This document shows positions 8,027 through 15,010 of a DNA stretch of 44,065 bases, one piece after another. Position 1 is the stretch's first letter. Each line of letters starts with the position of its first letter. The position numbers were made by a program, and so were the translations under genes. The notes beneath the pieces are model-generated. The model was not told where the DNA came from and did not search any database. It worked only from the letters and a program-made list of their open reading frames with translations. This DNA is from a virus. The stretch is taken from IMG/VR virus record IMGVR_UViG_3300042471_001657, positions 1-44,065 of that record. One strand, written 5' to 3'.

Positions 8027-9127
8027 ATGAAATTATTAAATGAAATTGAACGAATTAAGTCTGTCATGGGTTTCCTAAATGAGGAACAAGAAATGGAGGG
8101 ACCATCGATGAATAAGAATTTAAGGAAGACAGTAGAAATCCTTCAATTTTTGAAAATATATGGAAATAAAATAGAGAGGATGTTACAAGACCTTTCTAAG
8201 TTTGCTGAGGAGCAAATTATAGATTTTGATTTACTTGAAAGAGGTTTGAGAAAAACTTTATTGAAGAAAGGAGATAAGAAAAAAAATGTGGAAGAATATT
8301 TGGGTAAAGTTGTTACATCGTTGAGGTATAGAGAGAGGAAGGGGTATGGAACTGAGCCCGATAGTGAGGACTACGAGTTTGAAATTGAGGAGCCATCTAT
8401 AATCCCCAAAAAGGTTTACAGGAAAGAACTTTACGAATTACAAATAGAGTTGTTAAAATTACAAGAATGGTTAAAACAAACAGGAAAAACCGTAATCTTA
8501 GTTTTCGAAGGTAGAGATTCTGCTGGTAAAGGTTCAACAATAAAAAAGTTTACAGAAAATTTAGACCCAAAATATTATAATGTGATTGCTTTGGGTATTC
8601 CAACCCCCGATGAAAAGAAGGATTGGTGGAACAGATATCGAAAACAAATAAAGCCGGGTATGATAAATCTTTTCGATAGAAGTTGGTATAACAGAGGGTT
8701 AATTGAACCTGTCATGGGTTATGGTTCCCCAGAAGAATACGAAGATTTCATGGAAAATGTTGCCGACTTTGAACAGGATTTAGTTAAGGGCGGAGACTTT
8801 TTGTTCAAGTTATGGTTTTCTATAGACAAAGAGACACAAAAAAGAAGATTTGATATTAGACAAAAATCTCCACTGAAATATTGGAAATATTCACCTAACG
8901 ACGCCAAAATGCAGGATTTATGGGACAGATTTACAGAATTCAAAGAAAAACTTTTTGATAAGACATCTACTCTGAATCACCCATGGGTTATTATTGATGC
9001 TCAGGACAAAAGGGTTTCGGGTTTGAACGCCATCAGATATATTTTACAGAGTATACCCTATGCTGGTAAAAACAAAAAGGTTTTAGAAAAAGATTATCCC
9101 GAAGTAATTGCCGTATTGAAACCTTAA
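8027..9127 (+). CDS. ppk2: Polyphosphate kinase 2 family protein with packaging-type N-terminal tag
   Basis: PPK2 enzymes use polyphosphate to phosphorylate nucleoside mono- or diphosphates. The kinase domain spans about 128-350: YRKELYELQIELLKLQEWL lead-in helix, Walker A GRDSAGKGS (162-170), Walker B NLFDRSWYNRG (about 214-224), then the lid and PLKYWKYSPNDAKM, and DAQDKRVSGLNAIRYIL. All key residues are present. The first 20 residues, MKLLNEIERIKSVMGFLNEE, are not part of PPK2. They match the EIERI-MG tag of the protein at 20526-22868 and offer an LNE cleavage point. Residues 20-127 are a charged helical extension. It may enter the virion and act early on nucleotide pools. Confidence 0.9.
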   Translation: MKLLNEIERIKSVMGFLNEEQEMEGPSMNKNLRKTVEILQFLKIYGNKIERMLQDLSKFAEEQIIDFDLLERGLRKTLLKKGDKKKNVEEYLGKVVTSLRYRERKGYGTEPDSEDYEFEIEEPSIIPKKVYRKELYELQIELLKLQEWLKQTGKTVILVFEGRDSAGKGSTIKKFTENLDPKYYNVIALGIPTPDEKKDWWNRYRKQIKPGMINLFDRSWYNRGLIEPVMGYGSPEEYEDFMENVADFEQDLVKGGDFLFKLWFSIDKETQKRRFDIRQKSPLKYWKYSPNDAKMQDLWDRFTEFKEKLFDKTSTLNHPWVIIDAQDKRVSGLNAIRYILQSIPYAGKNKKVLEKDYPEVIAVLKP

Positions 9128-9321
9128 TTTTCTTGAATTTTTTCTATTTGATTTGCTGAAATCATCATCCACAAATCAAATAAAAGAAAAACCAAAATTG
9201 GTTGAATTTCTGAAATTGGGTGATTGGTTTTATCAAAGTTTTGATGATATAACCATAAAATTACTTTGAAACCACAATAAATTTTAACACCAATAAGTAA
9301 AAGTCCAAGAATTGTTTTCAT
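9124..9321 (-). CDS. Small two-span membrane protein
   Basis: This 65 aa protein has two hydrophobic helices (MKTILGLLLIGVKIYCGFKV and PILVFLLFDLWMMIS). It is encoded opposite the flanking genes, overlaps the end of the PPK2 gene by 4 nt tail-to-tail and fills the space up to the next promoter. No family recognised. It could be a host-membrane modifier. Confidence 0.5.
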   Translation of the reverse strand: MKTILGLLLIGVKIYCGFKVILWLYHQNFDKTNHPISEIQPILVFLLFDLWMMISANQIEKIQEN

Positions 9322-9336
9322 ATTGAAATTTATAAC

Positions 9337-9344
9337 TATTTATT
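9337..9344 (+). promoter_or_regulatory. TATTTATT box before the gene at 9359
   Basis: It lies 14 nt before the ATG at 9359. Because the box falls inside the longer frame that opens at 9323, it decides for the ATG start. Confidence 0.45.
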
Positions 9345-9358
9345 TTAAAAGACAAGTC

Positions 9359-9985
9359 ATGGAGAAATTAAGAGAAATTATCAAAGAAACTTTAGAGGAA
9401 CACATAGACAAATCTCTAATACTTACTGAAAATATCGAGATTTCTGATTCATTAAAATATCATATTGATGAAGGACTTACGTTGTCAAATAATGTATTCA
9501 GAGTTTATTCGAAAGGATATTTTGATTTGGTTAATGAGGTTAGGGAGTTGTGGAGACAGGGAAAGATTACTTTGAATGAAGAAGATACTCTGATTGTAGA
9601 GTCTGATTTGGGTTTGAGGGTAAAGATTAAAAACGAATATGTGTATTTGGATGCTCCTTTTATTTTGGAGGAATGGACCGAAGAGGAGTTGTTGGATGAG
9701 GCAAAACATCGGGGTAAAAATGTTAAATTGAACAAACCATTCAGAACTCCTGGTGGACCAAAAAAGTTCGCAGTCTATGTAAAATCACCGGGAGGTGGAG
9801 TAAAAAAAGTCACTTTCGGTGACCCTAATTTAAAGGTAAGAAACAGAAACAAGGGGGCGGCCAAATCATTTAGAGCGAGACACAAATGTGACCAAAAAAA
9901 GGATAGAACGACCGCAGGTTACTGGTCTTGTAATGTAGGAAGATATGCCAAACAATTAGGATTGGCATCCAAAAATGCTTGGTAA
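9359..9985 (+). CDS. Conserved phage protein with C-terminal FGDPN/SFRARHxC domain
   Basis: The N-terminal part (MEKLREIIKETLEEHIDKSL, then ILTE) is an amphipathic, packaging-like leader. The last 90 residues form a conserved domain I know from many tailed phages: KLNKPFRTPGGPKKFAVYVK, VTFGDPNLKV, SFRARHKCDQKKDRTTAGYW and a final RYAKQLGL. Its Cys/His/Arg pattern suggests metal or nucleic-acid binding, but its role is not established. In other phages it is often near head-assembly genes, which I recall only generally. The next gene overlaps its stop by one nucleotide. Confidence 0.7.
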   Translation: MEKLREIIKETLEEHIDKSLILTENIEISDSLKYHIDEGLTLSNNVFRVYSKGYFDLVNEVRELWRQGKITLNEEDTLIVESDLGLRVKIKNEYVYLDAPFILEEWTEEELLDEAKHRGKNVKLNKPFRTPGGPKKFAVYVKSPGGGVKKVTFGDPNLKVRNRNKGAAKSFRARHKCDQKKDRTTAGYWSCNVGRYAKQLGLASKNAW

Positions 9986-10329
9986 TGGAAATCAATAGAG
10001 TTAAGAGGTTATTACAAAATTACTTGGACACAGTAGTTACACCCAAATTCAATGAAAAGAGAGAAGAATTCGGGTTAGAACCTGTAGAGATGAATATTCA
10101 CGACATTTTGAAAGGGAGATACCAACCTCCAATAATTCATATATTCTTAGATACCGAACCTACTATAAAAAAAACTTACGGTATGAAGCCTTTCATGGTT
10201 ATGTTAATTGGGTGGATTGAAAATGAAATTAATAACTTCATGAAAATCTTTTCGTTAGATAATAAAATAAAAATCCATTGGAATAAAAGACCAATCTTCA
10301 ATAATGCATCCTTATCAACAGACGATTAA
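9985..10329 (+). CDS. Hypothetical protein
   Basis: A 114 aa soluble protein beginning MEINRVKRLLQNYLDTVVTP, with an amphipathic first helix and no membrane segment. A hydrophobic patch (MKPFMVMLIGWIENEINNF) suggests a compact alpha/beta fold. The ATG overlaps the stop of the preceding gene (TAATG), and its own end overlaps the next gene by 26 nt, so the three genes form one translation-coupled unit. No family recognised. Confidence 0.65.
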   Translation: MEINRVKRLLQNYLDTVVTPKFNEKREEFGLEPVEMNIHDILKGRYQPPIIHIFLDTEPTIKKTYGMKPFMVMLIGWIENEINNFMKIFSLDNKIKIHWNKRPIFNNASLSTDD

Positions 10330-10567
10330 CAACGGGAAAATTTTACGAACATTCAAACCTGACGTTGAAGATGAAGAATTGAAATGGCACCAAGACCTGA
10401 AAGATAGAAAAGTAACTATCTTGGAATCTGGCGGTTGGTCTTTTCAGATAGATGACAATTTGCCGAACAAATTACAAATTGCCGAACAAATTTTTATTCC
10501 TAAATTTGTTTGGCATAGAGTAATCAAAGGTCACTCTGATTTGATTGTTGAAATTGAGGAGTTTTGA
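10304..10567 (+). CDS. Small cupin-like protein
   Basis: This 87 aa protein reads as a single small beta-barrel: KWHQDLKDRKVTILESGGWS, then FQIDDNLP, IFIPKFVWHRVIKGHSDLIV. The pattern (His at the start, a Gly-rich turn, IP...HRVIKG) matches the short cupin-like proteins common in marine T4-like phages, where it may bind a metal through the His residues. The start lies inside the end of the upstream gene, in another frame. Confidence 0.65.
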   Translation: MHPYQQTINNGKILRTFKPDVEDEELKWHQDLKDRKVTILESGGWSFQIDDNLPNKLQIAEQIFIPKFVWHRVIKGHSDLIVEIEEF

Positions 10568-10597
10568 TTAAGTGACCTGAGAATACTGAACATTGAA

Positions 10598-11590
10598 TCA
10601 TGCGGTCGTCGTTGTTGTCCAAGTCATTTCGGGAACGGCCGTTGGTAGGTCTTCTTCCGTATAAAATCTTTGTTCTCTTATTGGAGGAGCCACCTCATTA
10701 ACAGGTTCGGCAACACGAAGTTCATGTTTATGAATGTCCCCTAAACATTCTTGATGAACCTTCTCTTGTAGTTCATCACTACACAGATTTTTATTTGTAT
10801 CTTTTGATTTGAATATTCTTCTAACAATTGGAAATAAGTATTCGTCGACATCAATATCCAAATAATCTACTCTTGTATCTTCAGCATTCCAAAAACTCAT
10901 ATCGTGTTCACTAAGTGATTTGAATCCCGCGAACTTGTATCCCGTGAATTTGTTGATGAAATATACCAAAATGCCTTGTCGCCAGTATCTTTCGAAATAT
11001 TGTTTATCACTTTGATAAGTGGTACACCATCTTGTACCTGTACCGTATTTTGCTGATGACGCAAATGAGAGAGGTCTAACGATGACCCATTTATCATCTT
11101 CATATTCTTTTATCACTTGACCTTCTAGTTCACGATTTAGTTCTTTTATACTTGCCAAAGAAACCGCCATCCTTATATCATCAATGGAACTAAAGGAAGT
11201 AACATCATTGTTTTCAATTCTCTTATTCTCCATTAAAGAGATAAATTCTCTAAAAGTTTCGAAATGATTGTTCGGATAAAAATCGATTAGGTGTCTGAGA
11301 AAGTACGCTTGATTATCACTTAGATGCTTAACCTCTAAACCTAAATTGGATAGAAAAGTTCTATATTCCATTGTCATTTTAGATACTTCATCTTTTGAAT
11401 GTTGTTCGGTCATCCTCCATCTTTTTCCAAAAATTTTACAAAATAACGGGATATATTTGTATGAACTTGTAGGGTCCAAAGATTTGAACACATCGAACAT
11501 TGTGATATTGAGTTCTGGATATTGTTTTTTTAGTTCATCTATTCGAGACATAAATAAGATTTTTGAAAAAATAGTTGAAATAAATTTCAT
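10598..11590 (-). CDS. YGxGTxWC-family protein (paralogue of the protein at 40510-41994)
   Basis: The start at 11590 (MKFISTIFSKILF) aligns with the paralogue's MKFFNILLKEGR, each followed by a D/E-LKK-Y helix, so I prefer it to TTG 11596 or ATG 11551. The signature lies in the middle: VIVRPLSFASSAKYGTGTRW followed by C, then FERYWRQGILVYFINK and FWNAEDTRVDYL. The paralogue has the same order: KYGSGTKWCVTQ, HFDRYTSGRKDLYFIIRK, WWDAQDNAMN. The conserved Trp-Cys and aromatic residues look like an active or binding site, but I know no function. The C-terminal 60 residues are divergent and Pro/Thr-rich. Confidence 0.7.
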   Translation of the reverse strand: MKFISTIFSKILFMSRIDELKKQYPELNITMFDVFKSLDPTSSYKYIPLFCKIFGKRWRMTEQHSKDEVSKMTMEYRTFLSNLGLEVKHLSDNQAYFLRHLIDFYPNNHFETFREFISLMENKRIENNDVTSFSSIDDIRMAVSLASIKELNRELEGQVIKEYEDDKWVIVRPLSFASSAKYGTGTRWCTTYQSDKQYFERYWRQGILVYFINKFTGYKFAGFKSLSEHDMSFWNAEDTRVDYLDIDVDEYLFPIVRRIFKSKDTNKNLCSDELQEKVHQECLGDIHKHELRVAEPVNEVAPPIREQRFYTEEDLPTAVPEMTWTTTTTA

Positions 11591-11594
11591 GGTC

Positions 11595-11625
11595 AAATAA
11601 AAAAGAAGGTGAGTTATTCACCTTC
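11595..11625 (-). terminator. Intrinsic terminator after tRNA-Ser
   Basis: Stem GAAGGTGA (11605-11612) with TCACCTTC (11618-11625). On the minus strand a T-rich run follows. Confidence 0.75.
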
Positions 11626-11631
11626 TTTCTG

Positions 11632-11717
11632 CGGAAGCGGTTGGATTCGAACCAACGGACCCGTTAAGGTCTCTAGTTTTCAAGACTAGCGCGATAGACC
11701 AACTCTGCCACACTTCC
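11632..11717 (-). tRNA. tRNA-Ser (UGA anticodon)
   Basis: Class II tRNA with a 7-bp acceptor stem (GGAAGTG with CGCTTCC, discriminator G), a long variable arm and the anticodon loop CTTGAAA giving UGA. TTCGAATCC T-arm. It lies apart from the main tRNA cluster and is followed by its own terminator. Confidence 0.93.
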
Positions 11718-11824
11718 TATTTGGAAACTTTGTGTCCGAAATTTATTAAAACATCCTTACAAAGTAAAATAAATTCTTCCAAAGTTAAGTCACTTTCCAC
11801 ACGATTAACTTTTAGTTATAAATT

Positions 11825-12445
11825 CTATGATAATTTTTTCGATATTTTTTTGATACACTCAAAAATAGTTTCCGCAGTCAACATCATCAAACCAGAAGAA
11901 ATTAATCTTTTTACGATTAGAACAACCACTTTATCAACATCTTCAGTACCGGAAATTAACTGTTGGATGTCAGTTATAATTGGAATTAAAAAACAATATG
12001 CTACCGCTTCTGAGAAATTATTTATTAAGACACCAGATGATTTCAAAAATCTTGAAAAAGATTTCCTAAGTCTAATTGCTTTTTCTTTTAAGATATCAAG
12101 TGTGTCACTCAAACCTTCTTTTTCAACAATTTGTTTTAATCTAATTGATTGTTTCCGATTTTCGAAAAAGGCCATAAAAAATGCCGAACATACCAAAAGA
12201 GCAATTTGGTTGTCATCAAGAGAAAAATTTCCATTTCTAAGGAAGTTATCTAACGGAGCAGTTATACCTCCAACCGCTGGACCCCAAGTCAATAACATCT
12301 TCAAGTTAATTTTGTACTTTCTATTAACTTTATTAACAGAATTTACAAGACTAGAGTATAGTTCCTTCATATTGTTCGAAAGTCTCTCGTTTTCCGACTC
12401 CAATATGATGGTGTTAAATTGATTTTTTGTAATGTAGAAATTCAT
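11825..12445 (-). CDS. Tagged membrane-associated protein of unknown function
   Basis: This 206 aa protein starts with MNFYITKNQFNTIILE and then S, which fits the packaging-type tag with an ILE cleavage point. Hydrophobic stretches at about residues 80-95 (IALLVCSAFFMAFF) and about 150-165 and 180-195 suggest membrane insertion; the rest is helical and basic. A TATTTATA box lies 6 nt upstream, divergent from that of the gene at 12480. The long frame on the opposite strand (11721-12422) is its shadow. Confidence 0.65.
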   Translation of the reverse strand: MNFYITKNQFNTIILESENERLSNNMKELYSSLVNSVNKVNRKYKINLKMLLTWGPAVGGITAPLDNFLRNGNFSLDDNQIALLVCSAFFMAFFENRKQSIRLKQIVEKEGLSDTLDILKEKAIRLRKSFSRFLKSSGVLINNFSEAVAYCFLIPIITDIQQLISGTEDVDKVVVLIVKRLISSGLMMLTAETIFECIKKISKKLS

Positions 12446-12451
12446 GTATCA

Positions 12452-12476
12452 TATAAATATCTTAACTATATTTATA
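12452..12476. promoter_or_regulatory. Divergent pair of TATTTATA boxes
   Basis: TATAAATA at 12452-12459 (minus sense, for the gene ending at 11825) and TATTTATA at 12469-12476 (plus sense). The plus box sits only 3 nt before the ATG at 12480. Confidence 0.5.
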
Positions 12477-12479
12477 ATT

Positions 12480-13079
12480 ATGAAAAATCCTAATGTTGAG
12501 GTTGGTGACAGAATAATGTGTCTACACATGGACAATGAGGTGTCGGTACCTCCAGGTACAATTGGTACAGTTACGAAAGTCCAAGCTGACCCGACCATGG
12601 AGGATACTATAATGATTTCTGTGAAGTGGGATAATGGTAGTAGTTTGAGTTTACTTAGTGATGTTGATGCGTGGAAAAAAGTTAAGGAAAACGTTAGTGA
12701 AGGAGCTAAAGAAAGTTTTTTTGAAAAAAATGAAGATTTATTTGATTTCTTCGACCGAAAGTGGTTTAATCAATTTCTTATGAAAATGAGGGATACGGGT
12801 ATTGTGAATATGTTGACAGCAGCGCCTTTGATTTATTCCGGTAAAGAACATTTAGACAGATATTATGGGGAAGGTAAGGAGGATGATGAGGATTTCCAAG
12901 AGTTATTAGAAATGGCCGATACCGCAAGAGATAAGATGATTCAGGGAATCATGGAATACATTGAAGCGAAAAACTTGGAAATAGATGAAGATATGAGACT
13001 TGTTAATTCTTTGGCAAGGAAATTTTCGGTTGCTTTGGTTGGTAATTATATTTTATTTAACAATTTCAGACAAGACTAA
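12480..13079 (+). CDS. Hypothetical protein with N-terminal SH3-like domain
   Basis: The frame is open from 12444, but that stretch contains the promoter boxes, so the ATG at 12480 (MKNPNVEVGDRIMCLHMDNE) is preferred; it gives 199 aa. Residues 5-65 look like a small KOW/SH3-type barrel: VEVGDRIMCLHM, VPPGTIGTVTKV, ISVKWDNGSSLSLLSDVDAW. The remainder is acidic and helical with no recognised domain. It overlaps the thymidylate synthase gene tail-to-tail by 4 nt. Confidence 0.65.
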   Translation: MKNPNVEVGDRIMCLHMDNEVSVPPGTIGTVTKVQADPTMEDTIMISVKWDNGSSLSLLSDVDAWKKVKENVSEGAKESFFEKNEDLFDFFDRKWFNQFLMKMRDTGIVNMLTAAPLIYSGKEHLDRYYGEGKEDDEDFQELLEMADTARDKMIQGIMEYIEAKNLEIDEDMRLVNSLARKFSVALVGNYILFNNFRQD

Positions 13080-14293
13080 TTGTTTAATTCGGCAGTAATC
13101 TTGGGTCCTGATAGATAATTTTGTAATTGTATATCAGAAACTTTTATGTTTTTCCAATCGATTATGTATCCATCAATATATTTGAAATCGAAGTTCAGCT
13201 CTACCCAAGGTAATTCGTATGACTTTCTAGATTTTTGTTCTTTAGCTTGTTCCAAATGATTGAGATACAGGTGAGTATCACCGAGGTTACCAATAAGTTG
13301 GTCAGGAACCATATTGACAGCCTTTCCTAAGAAAGTTAGTAATAGTGCGTAGGATGCGATATTGAACGGTAACCCCAAGAATGTATCAACAGAACGTTGG
13401 TTCCACATTAAGGAGATTGCTCGTTTAGGTACACCATAAGGTCTAAAAAACTCATCCGTAGAAAACTCAACATTAGGGTTTCTCATTGGTAAAACCGTTT
13501 TAGGTCTATTTTGTTTCATCCAAGATAGCCTTTCCTCATCACTCAACTCTCTTGTATAAACTTGAAATCCATAATGACAAGGTGGAAGAACCATTCGGTT
13601 TAATTCACCTACATTCCAAGCATTAACCATTAATCGTCTTGAGTCTGGATTTGTTTTAAGGTCGTTGATTAGGTTTGCGATTTGGTCTATTGAATTATTT
13701 TGGTATGTTACTTTAACATCATATTTACTATAATCGCCACCATCATGAATTAAGTCCATAACTTTAACTTTGTCAGAACTTTTTACATTTTCTAAATCAT
13801 AATTTATTACGTTTTTTTTACCCCAACTTCTCCATTGCTTTCCATACACGGGACCGAGTTCACCCCACTGTTTAGCAAACTCATCATCTGTTTTTATTTC
13901 ATTAATGAATTCTTCTTTAGTATAACCGTTATTTCCTTTATTTTTTCTAGCTTCTTCTCGTTCCTTTCCCGGTTCAACCCAATTTTCAATGTAGTCATCG
14001 CTATTCATTACAGTGTGATATCTCTTATACGCATCACCATTCCAAATATGACAGTTATTATCTATAAGGAATTTGATATTTGTGTCTCCTCTTAGAAACC
14101 ATATCAACTCGGTTACCATAGTTTTCCAAGCCATCTTCTTAGTAGTTAGAAGAGGAAACCCTTCACTCATGTTGTGTCTAATACTATAACCGAAGATAGA
14201 CTTCGTACCAGCTCCGGTTCTATCTTTTTTTTCTACTCCGAAGTCCAAAATATCTTGGAGAAGTTGTTGATATTGTTTGTCTATATTATTCAT
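13076..14293 (-). CDS. thyA: Thymidylate synthase with large insertions
   Basis: Methylates dUMP to dTMP using methylene-tetrahydrofolate. Family motifs run in order: DRTGAGTKSIFGYSIRHN, GFPLLTTKK, ELIWFLRGDTN, GPVYGKQWRSWG, PDSRRLMVNAWN, catalytic Cys in LPPCH, QRSVDTFLGLPFNIASYALL and GDTHLYLNH. The Asn in LPFNIASYA marks preference for dUMP over dCMP; dCMP hydroxymethylases carry Asp there. At 405 aa it is about 140 longer than E. coli ThyA. The extra lies after HIWN (about 85-140), after QWRSWG (about 155-200) and after the catalytic Cys (about 245-285). It could also be a dUMP hydroxymethylase, which motifs alone cannot exclude. Confidence 0.92.
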   Translation of the reverse strand: MNNIDKQYQQLLQDILDFGVEKKDRTGAGTKSIFGYSIRHNMSEGFPLLTTKKMAWKTMVTELIWFLRGDTNIKFLIDNNCHIWNGDAYKRYHTVMNSDDYIENWVEPGKEREEARKNKGNNGYTKEEFINEIKTDDEFAKQWGELGPVYGKQWRSWGKKNVINYDLENVKSSDKVKVMDLIHDGGDYSKYDVKVTYQNNSIDQIANLINDLKTNPDSRRLMVNAWNVGELNRMVLPPCHYGFQVYTRELSDEERLSWMKQNRPKTVLPMRNPNVEFSTDEFFRPYGVPKRAISLMWNQRSVDTFLGLPFNIASYALLLTFLGKAVNMVPDQLIGNLGDTHLYLNHLEQAKEQKSRKSYELPWVELNFDFKYIDGYIIDWKNIKVSDIQLQNYLSGPKITAELNN

Positions 14294-14469
14294 TTCGATT
14301 GAATTCCTGAATGTAACTTTGCATTTTCCATTGCCAATTTGATAGAATCGAATCTATCCATTTGGGGGTTAAGTTCCTGGAGTTTCAAACTCATATCGAG
14401 AACATATTCTCTGATTCTGAGTTCCTCTGCTTCATAAAGCATCTCATCAATTATTTCTTCGTTTGTCAT
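14290..14469 (-). CDS. Small helical protein upstream of thymidylate synthase
   Basis: A 59 aa frame that begins MTNEEIIDEMLYEAEELRIR and ends GIQSK. Its stop overlaps the thyA start (ATGA), a typical coupled arrangement, and it fills an otherwise empty gap. It is acidic and predicted to be wholly helical. No family recognised. Confidence 0.65.
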   Translation of the reverse strand: MTNEEIIDEMLYEAEELRIREYVLDMSLKLQELNPQMDRFDSIKLAMENAKLHSGIQSK

Positions 14470-14473
14470 AAAA

Positions 14474-14689
14474 TCAAAAATTTTTATCCTGATTTTCCCA
14501 TTCTTCTTTTATGTAGTTTATATTATCTGAAAGATGTTCCATTTGACTTATCCAATTAAGTACATTTTGTGAACCATGATTTTTACCTATCTCATAACAG
14601 ATTTTCATTGCTTTCACCATACCTTCCATATCAAGGAACGCACTATGTCCATTGTGTTCTCTGATGAGTTCTACGAAATCTGGTTTCAT
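14474..14689 (-). CDS. Small hypothetical protein
   Basis: A 71 aa helical protein (MKPDFVELIREHNGHSAFLD, then EGMVKAMKICYEIGKNHGS). It overlaps the upstream gene by 4 nt and is spaced 4 nt from the next gene, in the thymidylate synthase operon. No family recognised. Confidence 0.65.
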   Translation of the reverse strand: MKPDFVELIREHNGHSAFLDMEGMVKAMKICYEIGKNHGSQNVLNWISQMEHLSDNINYIKEEWENQDKNF

Positions 14690-14907
14690 TCTTCGATTAA
14701 CATGTTTGTGTTACTAATTGGGAATCTACCAACAGGTTTTCTTGTTTTTTGTTCATCACCAACAATCTCTTCGATTACCTCATAATGATTTTCCATAACT
14801 CTTACGGTTGGTACGTTAAAGAACTCATGAAGTAATTTAGAATCGCCGGGTTTGTCGGAGGTAACTTTTACAGTTTTGGTTGATGTGTTGAATACTAAGG
14901 TTTGCAT
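14686..14907 (-). CDS. Small hypothetical protein, first gene of the thymidylate synthase operon
   Basis: A 73 aa protein (MQTLVFNTSTKTVKVTSDKP) with two beta strands at the N-terminus and a central VRVMENHYEVIEEIVG. A host-type promoter lies 42 nt upstream. No family recognised. Confidence 0.65.
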   Translation of the reverse strand: MQTLVFNTSTKTVKVTSDKPGDSKLLHEFFNVPTVRVMENHYEVIEEIVGDEQKTRKPVGRFPISNTNMLIEE

Positions 14908-14949
14908 AATAATTTTTAAAATTTAATTAATTGTTATTTCAATTACCCA

Positions 14950-14980
14950 CAAAAGTAGGGAATATTGAGAAAAATGTCAA
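14950..14980 (-). promoter_or_regulatory. Host-type sigma promoter of the thymidylate synthase operon
   Basis: Minus sense: TTG (14978-14980), 20 nt, TACTTTTG (14950-14957), a full match to TTG-N-TAnnTTTG. It lies back-to-back with the TATTTATA box of the gene at 15011. Confidence 0.75.
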
Positions 14981-14989
14981 ATAGAAAAG

Positions 14990-14997
14990 TATTTATA
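14990..14997 (+). promoter_or_regulatory. TATTTATA box of the gene at 15011
   Basis: It lies 13 nt before the ATG. The surrounding sequence (TATTTATAAGAAAAGTT) is repeated almost exactly before the gene at 23662. Confidence 0.6.
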
Positions 14998-15010
14998 AGA
15001 AAAGTTCAAA

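Noticed and set aside
9505-9735. Minus-strand frames of 74-76 residues
   Set aside because: Antisense to the conserved phage protein at 9359-9985, without promoter or coupling.
11717-11800. A 27-codon minus-strand frame starting at GTG (VESDLTLEEFILLCKDVLIN...)
   Set aside because: The amino-acid makeup is protein-like, but there is no ATG, no promoter box, and the stop abuts tRNA-Ser. It could be a gene remnant; not supported enough to list.
11721-12422. A 233-residue plus-strand open frame
   Set aside because: It is antisense to the tagged membrane protein at 11825-12445, which has a promoter box and leader. Residue composition is biased (Ser/Phe/Ile), as expected of a shadow frame.
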